A stretch of DNA of 64,000 nucleotides from Ruminococcus flavefaciens. Lineage in GTDB: Bacteria; Bacillota; Clostridia; Oscillospirales; Ruminococcaceae. The notes below the pieces were generated by a model. That model did no database searches. It saw nothing but the letters and a program-made list of their open reading frames with translations, and was not told the origin of the DNA. Where the stretch lies: assembly GCA_023662725.1 (NCBI GenBank), contig JAMPIL010000001.1, positions 1,134,449-1,198,448 on the forward strand. The letters run 5' to 3'. A program made the translations under genes and the position numbers. Shown here piece by piece: positions 37,214-46,244 of the stretch (position 1 is the first letter of the stretch; each line of letters begins with the position of its first letter).

Positions 37214-39427
37214 ATGAAGCAAAGAATTCTTATCGGAGTTATTATTACCGAATGTCACGTTGATTTTCAAAGCGAGATCATGCGTGGCATTATCTCTCAG
37301 GCTTTCAAAAGCAACTGTGATATCGCAGTTATTTCGCCATTGAGTAACTTCTACATAGATTCAGCTCATAAAGATACCGAGAAATCTATATTAGATCTGA
37401 TACTTTCGGAAAAATTCGACGGTTTTCTTTACGACCGCAATACCTTTTACGGCGAAAAGATACATAAATATATAGACGAACTTCTTGTGCTCTCAGATAA
37501 GCCCGTTATGCTCCTTGATTCAGGCGATCATAAGAATTTTGAAACAACCTCTGCTGACGACTGCGACGCTTTCGAGGAGATCACCGACCACCTTATTGAT
37601 GTTCACGGACTTAAAAAGGTATATTGTCTTACCGGTCCGAAAAATGTTTATGTTTCAGGAGAACGTCTTAAAGGCTATTTTAACTCAATGAAAAAGCACG
37701 GTCTTTATTATGATAAAAGTTATTATCAATATGGGGATTTCTGGACGGAATCAGCAAAAAAACTTGCCGAAAAAATTATAAGCGGTGAACTTGAACGTCC
37801 GGAAGCAGTAGTATGCGGAAACGACGTTTCAGCTATCCAGCTTACTAAATCGCTTATGGCTCACGGCATTAAAATCCCCGAAGATATCGCCGTAACAGGA
37901 TACGACGCTTCTGACGACGGCTATAGCTCCTCTCCATCTATAACAAGCTATGCAAGACCTAATTTTCAGCTCGGCGCAGAGGCTTTCAGACGACTTTACA
38001 GAATCATTACCGGAAAGATCTGCCGTAAAATTCCCAACGAGAAAGGAACTCTTCGTATCGGAGAAAGCTGCGGCTGCAGAGAGAATCATAAGATGCGCCG
38101 CAGTTTTCAAAGGGAAAAAAATATCAACAGCAGATTTGAACAGGGTATGCTTTACGGCGATATGCTCTTTGATATCACAAACGCTGATAACACGGATATT
38201 TTTGCCGACAGACTCGATAATTACACGCATCTTCTTTATAAAATGTCTCATCTCAGAATATGTATTACAAAAAATTATATCGAGTCTTCACATGGACAAT
38301 ATTCCGATAAGCTTGGCTTCCGTTGCGGCGACGAAGTTAAGATCATTCTTTCAAAGTCGGCTGTTAAAAGAGAACCCGGCAGCAGCGAATATTTCAGCTC
38401 CTCCGATATTCTCCCTGATTTCAGCGCCGAAAGAAACTATCCTTCGGCATTTTATATCTCTCCTCTTCATTACAATGACAATTTCTTCGGATATACTGCC
38501 ATTTCGTTCGGAAAAAATCCAATGGCATTCAGAAGTCTGTATTATCAGTGGGTAAATTATGTCAACGTTGCTCTTGAACAGGTACGCATAAAATCAGCCA
38601 TGTCCCACGCTGTTTTAAACTCTAATAAAGCTCTTCTCTACGACAGCATCACAGGTCTTTTCAGCCGTAGCGGAGTTGAAAAAGAATTCTCTGAACATCT
38701 TGCCGCAGAAGAGAAAAACTGCACTCTCGACTGTATAACTATTGAACTTGTCGGCATAAAAAGAATCTACTACAGAAGCGGCGAGAAAAATTGCAGCCGT
38801 ATCACAGCAGCTTTCGCTTCTGCCCTTAAAGAATGCACCAGAGAAAAGGAGATCTGCGGAATGTGGAACGCTCAGACTCTTTGCATTATAACCAAATTGA
38901 AAGATCGTGTGACCGAAATTTACAGCGAGCTTCATTCAAAAGTTAAAGAGAGCCGCTTCAGCGAGGGAGAAAATTTCAATATCGATTTCTCAATCGGTCT
39001 TTTCACTTTCAACACAAATGAAAATATCGACCTCGGAGAAGCTATGTATAAATCGACCGTAAACAAGATAATGGCTTACAATGTATCGGAAAGCAGCGCA
39101 AATCCTCAGTTTGAAAAGCTTTGTATTCTCCGCAGCAAAATAAAAAAAGATCCTGCCTATCCCTGGAATATAAGCGATATTGCCGATAGTCTTTATCTCA
39201 GCAAAAGCTATCTCCAGAAGATATACAAGTCTTTTTTCAACAAGAGCATTATCGAGGAAATGATCGAATTCCGCATCGAAAAGGCTAAAAAGCTTCTTTC
39301 CGAAACAGACCTTACCATTACCGAGATATCAAAGCAATGCGGATATTCCTCTTACAATTATTTCGTCCGTCAGTTCCGGCTGAGCGAGGGTATTTCTCCG
39401 TCGGAGTATCGGGAATTCAATAATTGA
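37214..39427 (+). CDS. LacI-type sensor / degenerate GGDEF / AraC-family transcriptional regulator
   Basis: 737 residues from the ATG at 37214 (AAAGGAG upstream). Residues 1 to about 285 form a periplasmic-binding-protein-like sugar sensor as in LacI repressors (GFLYDRN, VVCGNDVSA, GYDASDDGYSSSPSITSYARP), but without the LacI DNA-binding head. A middle region near 475-610 resembles a GGDEF domain (YDSITGLFSRSG) with no catalytic motif. The C-terminal about 90 residues are an AraC helix-turn-helix (ISDIADSLYLSKSYLQKIYK, then ITEISKQCGYSSYNYFVRQF). It faces the PL11 remnant, so it may once have controlled pectin use; that is inference. Confidence 0.85.
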   Translation: MKQRILIGVIITECHVDFQSEIMRGIISQAFKSNCDIAVISPLSNFYIDSAHKDTEKSILDLILSEKFDGFLYDRNTFYGEKIHKYIDELLVLSDKPVMLLDSGDHKNFETTSADDCDAFEEITDHLIDVHGLKKVYCLTGPKNVYVSGERLKGYFNSMKKHGLYYDKSYYQYGDFWTESAKKLAEKIISGELERPEAVVCGNDVSAIQLTKSLMAHGIKIPEDIAVTGYDASDDGYSSSPSITSYARPNFQLGAEAFRRLYRIITGKICRKIPNEKGTLRIGESCGCRENHKMRRSFQREKNINSRFEQGMLYGDMLFDITNADNTDIFADRLDNYTHLLYKMSHLRICITKNYIESSHGQYSDKLGFRCGDEVKIILSKSAVKREPGSSEYFSSSDILPDFSAERNYPSAFYISPLHYNDNFFGYTAISFGKNPMAFRSLYYQWVNYVNVALEQVRIKSAMSHAVLNSNKALLYDSITGLFSRSGVEKEFSEHLAAEEKNCTLDCITIELVGIKRIYYRSGEKNCSRITAAFASALKECTREKEICGMWNAQTLCIITKLKDRVTEIYSELHSKVKESRFSEGENFNIDFSIGLFTFNTNENIDLGEAMYKSTVNKIMAYNVSESSANPQFEKLCILRSKIKKDPAYPWNISDIADSLYLSKSYLQKIYKSFFNKSIIEEMIEFRIEKAKKLLSETDLTITEISKQCGYSSYNYFVRQFRLSEGISPSEYREFNN

Positions 39428-39437
39428 TTGATATAAC

Positions 39438-39475
39438 CAAAACTGCGCTGTACTATACAGCGCAGTTTTATTTTT
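39438..39475. terminator. bidirectional terminator
   Basis: AAACTGCGCTGTA (39440-39452) and TACAGCGCAGTTT (39456-39468) form a perfect 13-bp stem with a T-run to the right. It lies between the convergent regulator and XRE genes. Confidence 0.85.
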
Positions 39476-39680
39476 ATTGATAAAATGTTGGGTTATCTGT
39501 ACGTTCAAGAAGATAATCTATTGAAACATGAAAATAGTCCGCCAACGCTATAAGCGTTTTATAATCAGCTTCTCGTTCACCGCTTTCATAACGACTTATT
39601 GAATTTTGATTAAGATTTAAATCCATCGCAAGTCTTTGCTGCGTAATTCTTTTTGCTTTACGTAATTCTTTTAGTCTCAT
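39474..39680 (-). CDS. XRE-family repressor
   Basis: 68 residues, a single Cro/CI helix-turn-helix: RLKELRKAKRITQQRLAMDLNLNQNSISRYESG, ending in the common FHVSIDYLLER. It is divergent from the small membrane-protein gene at 39782. The 102-bp gap contains a perfect 10-3-10 palindrome over the membrane-protein promoter, plus an extra half-site. It most likely represses that promoter and its own. No phage genes are near. Confidence 0.9.
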   Translation of the reverse strand: MRLKELRKAKRITQQRLAMDLNLNQNSISRYESGEREADYKTLIALADYFHVSIDYLLERTDNPTFYQ

Positions 39681-39703
39681 ATAAATAACTTTCTAAAAAA
39701 TAC

Positions 39704-39756
39704 TTGACTTAATTATACCATTATGGTATAATTATTTTATCCCAATTTGGTATAAA
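39704..39756 (+). promoter_or_regulatory. promoter with palindromic operator
   Basis: TTGACT (39704-39709), 17 bp, TATAAT (39727-39732). The palindrome AATTATACCA-TTA-TGGTATAATT (39711-39733) covers the spacer and -10, and a further half-site TTGGTATAAA lies at 39747-39756. The palindrome's left arm also supplies a minus-strand TATAAT for the XRE gene. Confidence 0.8.
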
Positions 39757-39781
39757 GGGAAATAAAATAAGGAGGAAAAAT

Positions 39782-40159
39782 ATGAAAACGACAAAATTAG
39801 TTTTAGGAATACTTACAATAGTTATATCCTGCTTTGTTTTGTTCCAATCTTGTGCAGCAGGTGCAGCAAACGCTTTGAAGGACAATGGTGAATCAAGCGG
39901 CACAGGCGGTGCTTTTGTTGCTTTGTTGATGCTTGCAGGCGGAATTACTATGATAGCAAGCCGCAAGAATACTGCAAAGGGTGGTTCGATTGCAGGCATA
40001 ATTATTTTTGCAATTGCCGCTATAATCGGCTTTACAACTGCTGGTTCTGTATTTAAGGATTTAATTGTATGGGCTGTAGTATGTGCTATTCTTGCTGCCA
40101 TAAATTTATTAGCAGTTTTTCGTTGTAAGAAAAACGATGATGAGCAAGAGAAAAAATAA
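39782..40159 (+). CDS. small membrane protein of unknown function
   Basis: 125 residues with four hydrophobic segments (about 5-28, 43-60, 67-88 and 91-112) and a charged C-terminus (KKNDDEQEKK). The first segment could be a signal/anchor; the Cys at 24 follows FQS, a poor lipobox. AAGGAGG precedes the ATG. It is controlled by a promoter overlapped by the operator of the divergent XRE gene. No enzymatic motif is seen and I do not recognise a named family. Confidence 0.75.
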   Translation: MKTTKLVLGILTIVISCFVLFQSCAAGAANALKDNGESSGTGGAFVALLMLAGGITMIASRKNTAKGGSIAGIIIFAIAAIIGFTTAGSVFKDLIVWAVVCAILAAINLLAVFRCKKNDDEQEKK

Positions 40160-40160
40160 T

Positions 40161-40198
40161 AAAAAAGAGAGACTTCAATACGAAGTCTCTCTTTTTTA
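40161..40198. terminator. bidirectional terminator
   Basis: AAAAGAGAGACTTC (40163-40176) and GAAGTCTCTCTTTT (40182-40195) form a perfect 14-bp stem between the membrane-protein gene and convergent yqfD. Confidence 0.85.
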
Positions 40199-40213
40199 TC
40201 CAATGTCACATTT

Positions 40214-41380
40214 TTATTTAAGAAAAACCTCCTGCTGAGCGCAGATATCGCCCTCAAGTTTATAGGTTACAATATATGTAAGAGAGGTTTCGGTCTTCTC
40301 TTCGGTTATGCTGCGTTCAATTATTTCAATTTCATCTCCAAGAAAATTCTTTTCGTAAAGATAAATTTTCTCCATAAGCTTTTCTGATAATTCTTCATCG
40401 GTAAGAGTTTCTTCAGAGAGCTTTTTTTCTGTTATTTTTTCTTTCACAAAACCTATTGGAAGTTCTTTTCCGAAAATATTCATACGGTTTTCATATGTTT
40501 CACTGTCTGAATTTTTATATTTATTTTTTCCAAAAAACATCGGTATTTTTAGGTTAAAAAGCCTCAGATAGCGTTCGTTGGAGGTTTCTCCGGTCGGTTC
40601 AAAGGTCTGCGTATTATAATCGCCGGTGAACGTGACGTTTTCTTCGTAAACTCCCCGTATCTTCCCCATGGCGTGGTGGAGCGTTGTATGTCCGGTAGCG
40701 TCGGTCGTAACTCCGCTTACAAGCATAGTCCCCTGCAAAACGTAATCGCCTACCTTGTGCATCAAAAAACCGTCGTAAACCGAAGTATAGGTTATCTCTG
40801 CGTCTTTCGAAGCGACTATATTGCATGGCACACGCTCCATAGCCATTTCAGGTCTATCAACGATTTCCGTGACCTCAACCACAACTCTGTTTCCCGTATG
40901 ACGTATCGCCGCCCAGGATATCTGGTTTACCATTACCCTCAGCTCGTTTTCGCAGTAATGAAAATTTATCTTCCGAAGCGGAGTTCCCTGCTTTATATCG
41001 AGTTCAGCAAGCGCAGCCAGAATCGCTTCGTCGCTTACGACCGAGTTCCCTTGAATATCAATCGTAACGACTACATTTGAAAAATAAAGCGAGCCGACAA
41101 GGACGATGATCACTCCGATAAGTATACCGAATCTTTTCCGATATCGCCGAACTTTTGAAGCGAGAGTGTTATATTCAGCGTATTTAAGCTCGATATCGAA
41201 TTTCCCGGCAATTTCTTCAAGTCTTGCAAGATCGCTCCGATAAACCTCCGCATAAAAAATGTCTTTACGAACATATTGACTGAAACAGCTTATCCTGCTG
41301 GAATGCAAAGCATTTATAAATTTATACAGATTTTTTCCGGATGCGTCAATTCTCAATCTGCCTTTCAGCTGATTCTTCAT
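40214..41380 (-). CDS. yqfD: sporulation protein YqfD
   Basis: 388 residues from the ATG at 41380, which has AAAGGAG about 11 bp upstream; an earlier in-frame ATG overlaps that site. The N-terminus (GRLRIDASGKNLYKFINAL) and one membrane helix (about 87-105) match YqfD. So does the POTRA-like extracytoplasmic region (VVVTIDIQGNSVVSDEAILAAL). In Bacillus it is a mother-cell sporulation protein of unclear function. It overlaps the end of yqfC by 35 bp, so the two are translationally coupled. The usual next genes (phoH, ybeY) are not here. Confidence 0.88.
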   Translation of the reverse strand: MKNQLKGRLRIDASGKNLYKFINALHSSRISCFSQYVRKDIFYAEVYRSDLARLEEIAGKFDIELKYAEYNTLASKVRRYRKRFGILIGVIIVLVGSLYFSNVVVTIDIQGNSVVSDEAILAALAELDIKQGTPLRKINFHYCENELRVMVNQISWAAIRHTGNRVVVEVTEIVDRPEMAMERVPCNIVASKDAEITYTSVYDGFLMHKVGDYVLQGTMLVSGVTTDATGHTTLHHAMGKIRGVYEENVTFTGDYNTQTFEPTGETSNERYLRLFNLKIPMFFGKNKYKNSDSETYENRMNIFGKELPIGFVKEKITEKKLSEETLTDEELSEKLMEKIYLYEKNFLGDEIEIIERSITEEKTETSLTYIVTYKLEGDICAQQEVFLK

Positions 41381-41642
41381 TTTTTCTTCCGCTCCTTTCA
41401 ATAAATTCGACCTTGGAAATTTTCCCCCTTACAATAAGTCCGTTCGCCTTGAAATCATACGCACGAAGATTGCTCCCCCATATCTGTATACAGAGCTTTC
41501 CCGATACGAGCTGCATAAAAACCTCGTTATATTCCTCTATACGGCTGCAATTTTCGATAAGAAGCTCGTTGTTGCAGTCGAAATAAATCTGCGGATTCAG
41601 ATAAAACGTATCTCTCGCCTTGTCGGCAAATTTATTGAACAA
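41346..41642 (-). CDS. yqfC: sporulation protein YqfC (YabP/YqfC family)
   Basis: 98 residues when started at the TTG at 41642, which has AAGGAG 9 bp upstream; the ATG at 41651 directly touches that site and is less likely. It shows the family's pattern: DTFYLNPQIYFDCNNELLIEN, then VSGKLCIQIWG, and a C-terminal strand GLIVRGKISKVEFIER. The role is in sporulation coat or mother-cell function by homology. It is followed by, and overlaps, yqfD. Exact start uncertain by three codons. Confidence 0.82.
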   Translation of the reverse strand: MFNKFADKARDTFYLNPQIYFDCNNELLIENCSRIEEYNEVFMQLVSGKLCIQIWGSNLRAYDFKANGLIVRGKISKVEFIERSGRKNEESAERQIEN

Positions 41643-41734
41643 TACTATCATCTCCTTGGATTATCATTTATACAGAATATCATAGTTTTATTTTCAGTTA
41701 TATAATGGCGATTCTGTTTCCCTTTACTGTTTGG

Positions 41735-41787
41735 CAAAAGCTGTATGTACTCTGGGCAGAGGGTATGGGAGACAGCGTCTCCCATAA
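41735..41787. repeat. degenerate intergenic repeat, copy A
   Basis: Contains TTGGCAAAAG, TATGTACTCTGGGCAGAGG and a perfect 9-bp inverted repeat ATGGGAGAC-agc-GTCTCCCAT (41765-41785). The same words recur in intergenic copies near 51306 and 55822. Confidence 0.5.
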
Positions 41788-41864
41788 TAATAACTCAAAA
41801 TAAAGCCATGACATTCATGGTCTAATTGCTCTCTTCAAATAATATGATTAATCGGGTGATCATT

Positions 41865-42989
41865 ATGAAGAAAATTTCAGAAAAAACTTTAACTGCCTTG
41901 AAAATACTCCTGTTGATAACAGGAGCTTGGTTCTGCATTTCCGAAACAGAAGCGGTAAAAACTGCGGTATCCGGAGCCTTAGGACGATGTATAAATATTA
42001 TAATCCCTTCTCTTTATGCGATGATGATAGTCTCGGCGCTTATAATAAAAAGCGGCTTAACAAGTAAATTGCCAAAGCTATTCAATTTTGTCGGGAGATT
42101 TCTTTTCGGCATGAACGAAAGTTCCTTTCCAATTTTTCTGTTCAGTATGTTCGCCGGATATCCTACCGGAGCGAAAATGCTCTGCACCGGCTATAGCGAC
42201 GGAAAAATCTCCGAAAAATCCGCCGGACTTCTCATGGGGATATGTTTCGGGGCAGGCCCGGCATTCATCTTCGGGTGCATATCCGGACAGCTTTACAGTT
42301 CTACCCTTGCCGGAAAAATTATCCTTATATCGACAGTTTCGGCTAATTTTATATTAGCATTTTTTGTTTCATTTTTTCTTAGAAGGGACGCTGACAGAAA
42401 AAAATCAATGCAAAACACATTCTCGGTAACAGGAGATATGCTCACGGAATGCGTCGTATCAGGTGGAAAAACGATCGCTGAAATATGTTTCATGATAATT
42501 GCTTTTTCAGTTTTTACAGCCATGCTCGACGCTTACGGAATACTGTCGGCGGCGGCTGACATTTTCTCAAAAATATCGGGGATCTCTCATGATATATCAG
42601 CGAAATTTCTTCCTGCTTTTCTTGATATCACAGCCGTAAACTCCCTTCCCGAAAATAATTACAACCTGCTCCCATATCTATGCGCTCTTACCTCTTTCGG
42701 CGGTATTTGCGTTATATTCCAGATATCCGCTGTTGTTTCGGGAAAGCTTTCCCTTAAACCTCTTATTCTCCTACGCAGTATAACCGCAGTTCTCAGTTTT
42801 ATCATATGCCGCTTTATCATGCCCTTTATGATGAGAAACGAAGTTGTTTCCGCTTCGACAATATCCGTTAAAACATATAAAGCTCCCTCCCCTGTTCCGT
42901 CGCTGCTTATTATTCTTATGACTTTTATGCTTATGTGCGAATACGGAAATCTTAGAATATATAATAAAAAACAACAAAATAAAATATAA
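41865..42989 (+). CDS. YlbJ-like nucleoside-recognition (Gate) membrane protein
   Basis: 374 residues from the ATG at 41865 (GGGTGA upstream). About eight to ten membrane segments. The conserved Gate-domain loop GYPTGAKMLCTGYSDGKISEK, followed by GAGPAFIFGCISG, closely resembles the sporulation integral membrane protein YlbJ. A second half repeats the pattern (FLPAFLDITAVNSLP). Its transport role is unproven. Divergent from yqfC, with a copy of a degenerate repeat in the 222-bp gap. Confidence 0.78.
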   Translation: MKKISEKTLTALKILLLITGAWFCISETEAVKTAVSGALGRCINIIIPSLYAMMIVSALIIKSGLTSKLPKLFNFVGRFLFGMNESSFPIFLFSMFAGYPTGAKMLCTGYSDGKISEKSAGLLMGICFGAGPAFIFGCISGQLYSSTLAGKIILISTVSANFILAFFVSFFLRRDADRKKSMQNTFSVTGDMLTECVVSGGKTIAEICFMIIAFSVFTAMLDAYGILSAAADIFSKISGISHDISAKFLPAFLDITAVNSLPENNYNLLPYLCALTSFGGICVIFQISAVVSGKLSLKPLILLRSITAVLSFIICRFIMPFMMRNEVVSASTISVKTYKAPSPVPSLLIILMTFMLMCEYGNLRIYNKKQQNKI

Positions 42990-43009
42990 TAAAATATACA
43001 GAATAAATA

Positions 43010-43038
43010 GTGACATTTAAGGAAAAATATGTTATAAT
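43010..43038 (+). promoter_or_regulatory. nadB promoter
   Basis: GTGACA (43010-43015), 17 bp, TATAAT (43033-43038), about 66 bp before the start. No NiaR-type operator was recognised. Confidence 0.7.
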
Positions 43039-43103
43039 TATATGTAAGAATCTGTTCTGAAAACAGCTTCCAAATTACAAATAAGCAAAGGACGTGCTTG
43101 AAT

Positions 43104-44561
43104 ATGTCTGAAAATTATGATGTTATTATCGCAGGCTGCGGCGCAGCAGGACTTTATGCAGCTATAAATCTTCCACAGCAGCTTAAAATTCTCATTATCT
43201 GCAAGCGTGAACTGAATCTCTGTAATTCATCTCTTGCACAGGGCGGTATTGCCGGAGTATATAACTCTCCTACTGACAATATCCAGTATCACCAGAACGA
43301 TACTCTCGTTGCCGGAAGCTTTAAAAATAACGTTGACGCAGTTCACACTCTCGTAAGTGAAGCTGCCCGTGACCTTGAACATATCATTGAACTTGGCGTC
43401 GATTTCGACAAAAACCCCGACGGTTCTTACCACAGAACGCTCGAGGGAGGTCACAGCCACCACCGTATTTTCCACCATGCCGACGCTACCGGAGCCGAAA
43501 TAACTTCAAAGCTTCTCGATCACGTTCAGACGCTCGAAAACGTTGAGATAAGAGAAAATACTATTATGTGTGCCGCTAAAAAAACTTCAACCGGATACTC
43601 CGCTTTTCTTAAATCTGAGGATGACGTTTATACAACCTGCAGCTGCCACTTTATGATACTTGCAACAGGCGGTATCGGCAGAGTTTATAAGTACACGACC
43701 AATTCCGCTATCGCTACGGGCGACGGCATTACGTTCGCTTATGAAATGGGCGCAAAGATAAAAAATCTCAGCTACGTTCAGTTTCATCCGACTGCTTTCA
43801 ATAATAAAGCTACACGTGAATGCTTCCTCATTTCCGAAGCTGTTAGGGGCGAGGGAGCTTATCTCCTTAACTGCCATAAGGAACGCTTTATGCAGAATTA
43901 TGACGAACGTCTTGAACTTGCTCCGAGAGATGTTGTTTCCCATGCTATCGTCCTTGAAGCAAGGAAACAGAACTCCACCGAATTTTTCCTCGACATAAGC
44001 TATAAGGACAGCGAGTTTCTCAAAAAACGTTTCCCCATGATATACAGAAATCTTCTCGAACAGGGCTACGATCTTACTAAAGAGCCTGTTCCGATCTACC
44101 CATGTCAGCATTATCTTATGGGCGGAATCGACGTTGACAACAACTCCGAGACAAGCCTTGCCAACCTTTTCGCCTGCGGAGAATGTTCGCATACCGGAGT
44201 TCACGGAAGTAACCGTCTTGCAAGCAATTCCCTGCTTGAAGCCCTTGTTTTTTCACGCCATGCAGCGGAATGTATTGCTTCACGTCTTGAGAATGTACCT
44301 GATGATTTCGAGGAAGCTGATTTCGATGCTCATATCGGAAACAAACGCATTCCAAAGGGATACCGCACCGAAACACGTAATATTATGCAGCAGAGCTATT
44401 TTGTAATTCCTGATAAACAGGCTGCCGCCGAGGGATTCAAGAGGATCAAGGAAATGCGTGACGATCTCCTTAACGGCCGATATCTTGTCGACGCAGACTA
44501 TGTTCTTGCAAAATCCATTGTTACTTCCGCTTATATAATCCTTGAGGAAGTTATGCAGTAA
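43104..44561 (+). CDS. nadB: L-aspartate oxidase
   Basis: 485 residues from the ATG at 43104 (AAAGGA 11 bp upstream; a TTG two codons earlier is possible). NadB oxidises L-aspartate to iminoaspartate, the first step of de novo NAD synthesis, using FAD. The FAD-binding GCGAAGLYAA is at the N-terminus. The SLAQGGIAGVY loop, HSHHRIFHHADATG and the YVQFHPTAF active-site region are all conserved. A C-terminal helical domain follows. nadC lies downstream, but a dockerin gene is interposed and nadA is not in the window. Confidence 0.96.
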   Translation: MSENYDVIIAGCGAAGLYAAINLPQQLKILIICKRELNLCNSSLAQGGIAGVYNSPTDNIQYHQNDTLVAGSFKNNVDAVHTLVSEAARDLEHIIELGVDFDKNPDGSYHRTLEGGHSHHRIFHHADATGAEITSKLLDHVQTLENVEIRENTIMCAAKKTSTGYSAFLKSEDDVYTTCSCHFMILATGGIGRVYKYTTNSAIATGDGITFAYEMGAKIKNLSYVQFHPTAFNNKATRECFLISEAVRGEGAYLLNCHKERFMQNYDERLELAPRDVVSHAIVLEARKQNSTEFFLDISYKDSEFLKKRFPMIYRNLLEQGYDLTKEPVPIYPCQHYLMGGIDVDNNSETSLANLFACGECSHTGVHGSNRLASNSLLEALVFSRHAAECIASRLENVPDDFEEADFDAHIGNKRIPKGYRTETRNIMQQSYFVIPDKQAAAEGFKRIKEMRDDLLNGRYLVDADYVLAKSIVTSAYIILEEVMQ

Positions 44562-44606
44562 TCTCATATTTTCATCCGCCATCCGCCTGATTCACGAGGT
44601 ATATAT

Positions 44607-46223
44607 ATGTCTAAAATAAGTAAAATAATTTCATCCGCTGCCGTCGCTGTCATTCTCTCTTCTATAACTCTTACATCTAATGCTGATTCTTCGCTTAAAG
44701 GAGATATAAACGGCGATAATGTCATCGGCGGAGGGGATATGAAACTTTTACAGAGTTATATTCTTAAAGATAAAGCTTTATCCCAAGAAGAGTTTGAACG
44801 TGCCGATATTAATTGTGATGGATCTGTCGATTCATTTGACCTTGTTCTTGCAAAAAAGAACCTCTATTCCCACCTAGATAAGCTCCCTATGGGAACATGG
44901 ATCGCTGACGGAAAAGAAGGCACACGCTACTATAATTTCACCAACGGAACCGTTACAGAGCAAGCCACCGGAAAAACTACGGTATATTCCTGTGATGTAA
45001 ATTCTCATAACCTTAATTTCAGTGAAAATGTTTTTGCAGATAAAAAACACGCCATTTTCTCTTACAGCGATGAAACTCACCTCGTTCTGCGCTGGGACGG
45101 CGGAGCTGTTGAAACTCTTCACTATTACGGCGAGAAACCTATCGACTACAGTAAGCTTATCAGAGCCGGAAAATGGACAACCTCCGGTGGATACGGTTCA
45201 AGAGAATTCAATTTCAGCGGTGTAAGCGGAAATTACATAAGTTCTGAAACCGGCATGGGACTTGCTTTCGAATACAGCATAAACGGAAATAAACTCGCTT
45301 TCCAAATGGGCGGAGACGGAAATTCCGTAACTGCAACTATGACATCCGTCGATTCAACTCATTTTACTCTTACATGGGAAGATGGAATGACTGAAAACTT
45401 TACAAGACAAAACACCACGGACTATACAAAACTTATAGGTTCCGGAAAATGGCTTGCTTCCGGAGATAACGATTACAGAGTTTTCAGTTTCAACGGAACA
45501 ACAGGAAATTATATCGATTCAAAAACGGGCATTGGGCTCGCTTTTGAATACAGTGCGGATGAAGAAAATCTCACTTTCCATATTGGCAGTTCAGACAATA
45601 CAACAACTGCCGTTATATCCTCCACCGATTCCACACATTTCACTCTTACTTGGGAAAACGGCGCTGTCGAAAATTTCATCAGACAGAATATTGAGGTCAA
45701 AAACGGAGTTACCTATGTTAACGGCATCCTTATCGCAAATAAAACATACTCCCTTCCCTCTTCTTATAATCCGGGAGCGCTTACCGCTGAAACTCAGGCA
45801 GCTTTCAACCGCATGAAAAATGACGCTGCCGCAGCCGGACTTAATCTCTGGGTATGCTCCGGCTTCAGATCATACAGCTATCAGGATCAGCTTTACAACT
45901 CCTATGTTGCAAGAGACGGAAAAACTGCTGCCGATACATATTCCGCAAGAGCCGGTCATTCCGAACACCAAACCGGACTTGCCCTTGACATAAATATGGC
46001 TTCCGACGCTTTTATCGGCACTCCCGAAGCAAAGTGGATAGCCGCAAACTGCTATAAGTATGGTTTTATTCTTCGCTATCCTCAGGGAAAACAAAATATA
46101 ACGGGATATAAATACGAACCTTGGCACGTCCGCTACCTTGGTACAGAAACGGCAAAAGCGGTTTACGATTCCGGACTTACTCTTGAAGAATATCTCGGTA
46201 TCGACTCCGTTTACCAGAATTAA
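44607..46223 (+). CDS. secreted dockerin protein with M15 (VanY-type) D,D-carboxypeptidase domain
   Basis: 538 residues. Signal peptide (1-26); type I dockerin at about 31-90 (GDINGDNVIGGGDMKLL and ADINCDGSVDSFDLV). Three tandem about 85-residue beta-rich repeats follow, at 95-175, 180-268 and 272-361, each ending LTW/LRW...GAVENF-like; repeats 2 and 3 are most alike. A VanY-type peptidase fills about 385-530 with zinc ligands in RAGHSEHQTGLALDIN (H454, D461) and EPWHVRY (H507). These enzymes trim the terminal D-Ala of peptidoglycan. It lies 45 bp after nadB and 21 bp before nadC, with no terminator between. Confidence 0.88.
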   Translation: MSKISKIISSAAVAVILSSITLTSNADSSLKGDINGDNVIGGGDMKLLQSYILKDKALSQEEFERADINCDGSVDSFDLVLAKKNLYSHLDKLPMGTWIADGKEGTRYYNFTNGTVTEQATGKTTVYSCDVNSHNLNFSENVFADKKHAIFSYSDETHLVLRWDGGAVETLHYYGEKPIDYSKLIRAGKWTTSGGYGSREFNFSGVSGNYISSETGMGLAFEYSINGNKLAFQMGGDGNSVTATMTSVDSTHFTLTWEDGMTENFTRQNTTDYTKLIGSGKWLASGDNDYRVFSFNGTTGNYIDSKTGIGLAFEYSADEENLTFHIGSSDNTTTAVISSTDSTHFTLTWENGAVENFIRQNIEVKNGVTYVNGILIANKTYSLPSSYNPGALTAETQAAFNRMKNDAAAAGLNLWVCSGFRSYSYQDQLYNSYVARDGKTAADTYSARAGHSEHQTGLALDINMASDAFIGTPEAKWIAANCYKYGFILRYPQGKQNITGYKYEPWHVRYLGTETAKAVYDSGLTLEEYLGIDSVYQN

Positions 46224-46244
46224 AATTGAAAGGAAAATCATTTT

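Noticed and set aside
44134..44406. 90-codon frame inside nadB
   Set aside because: Overlaps conserved nadB codons in another frame; not a gene.
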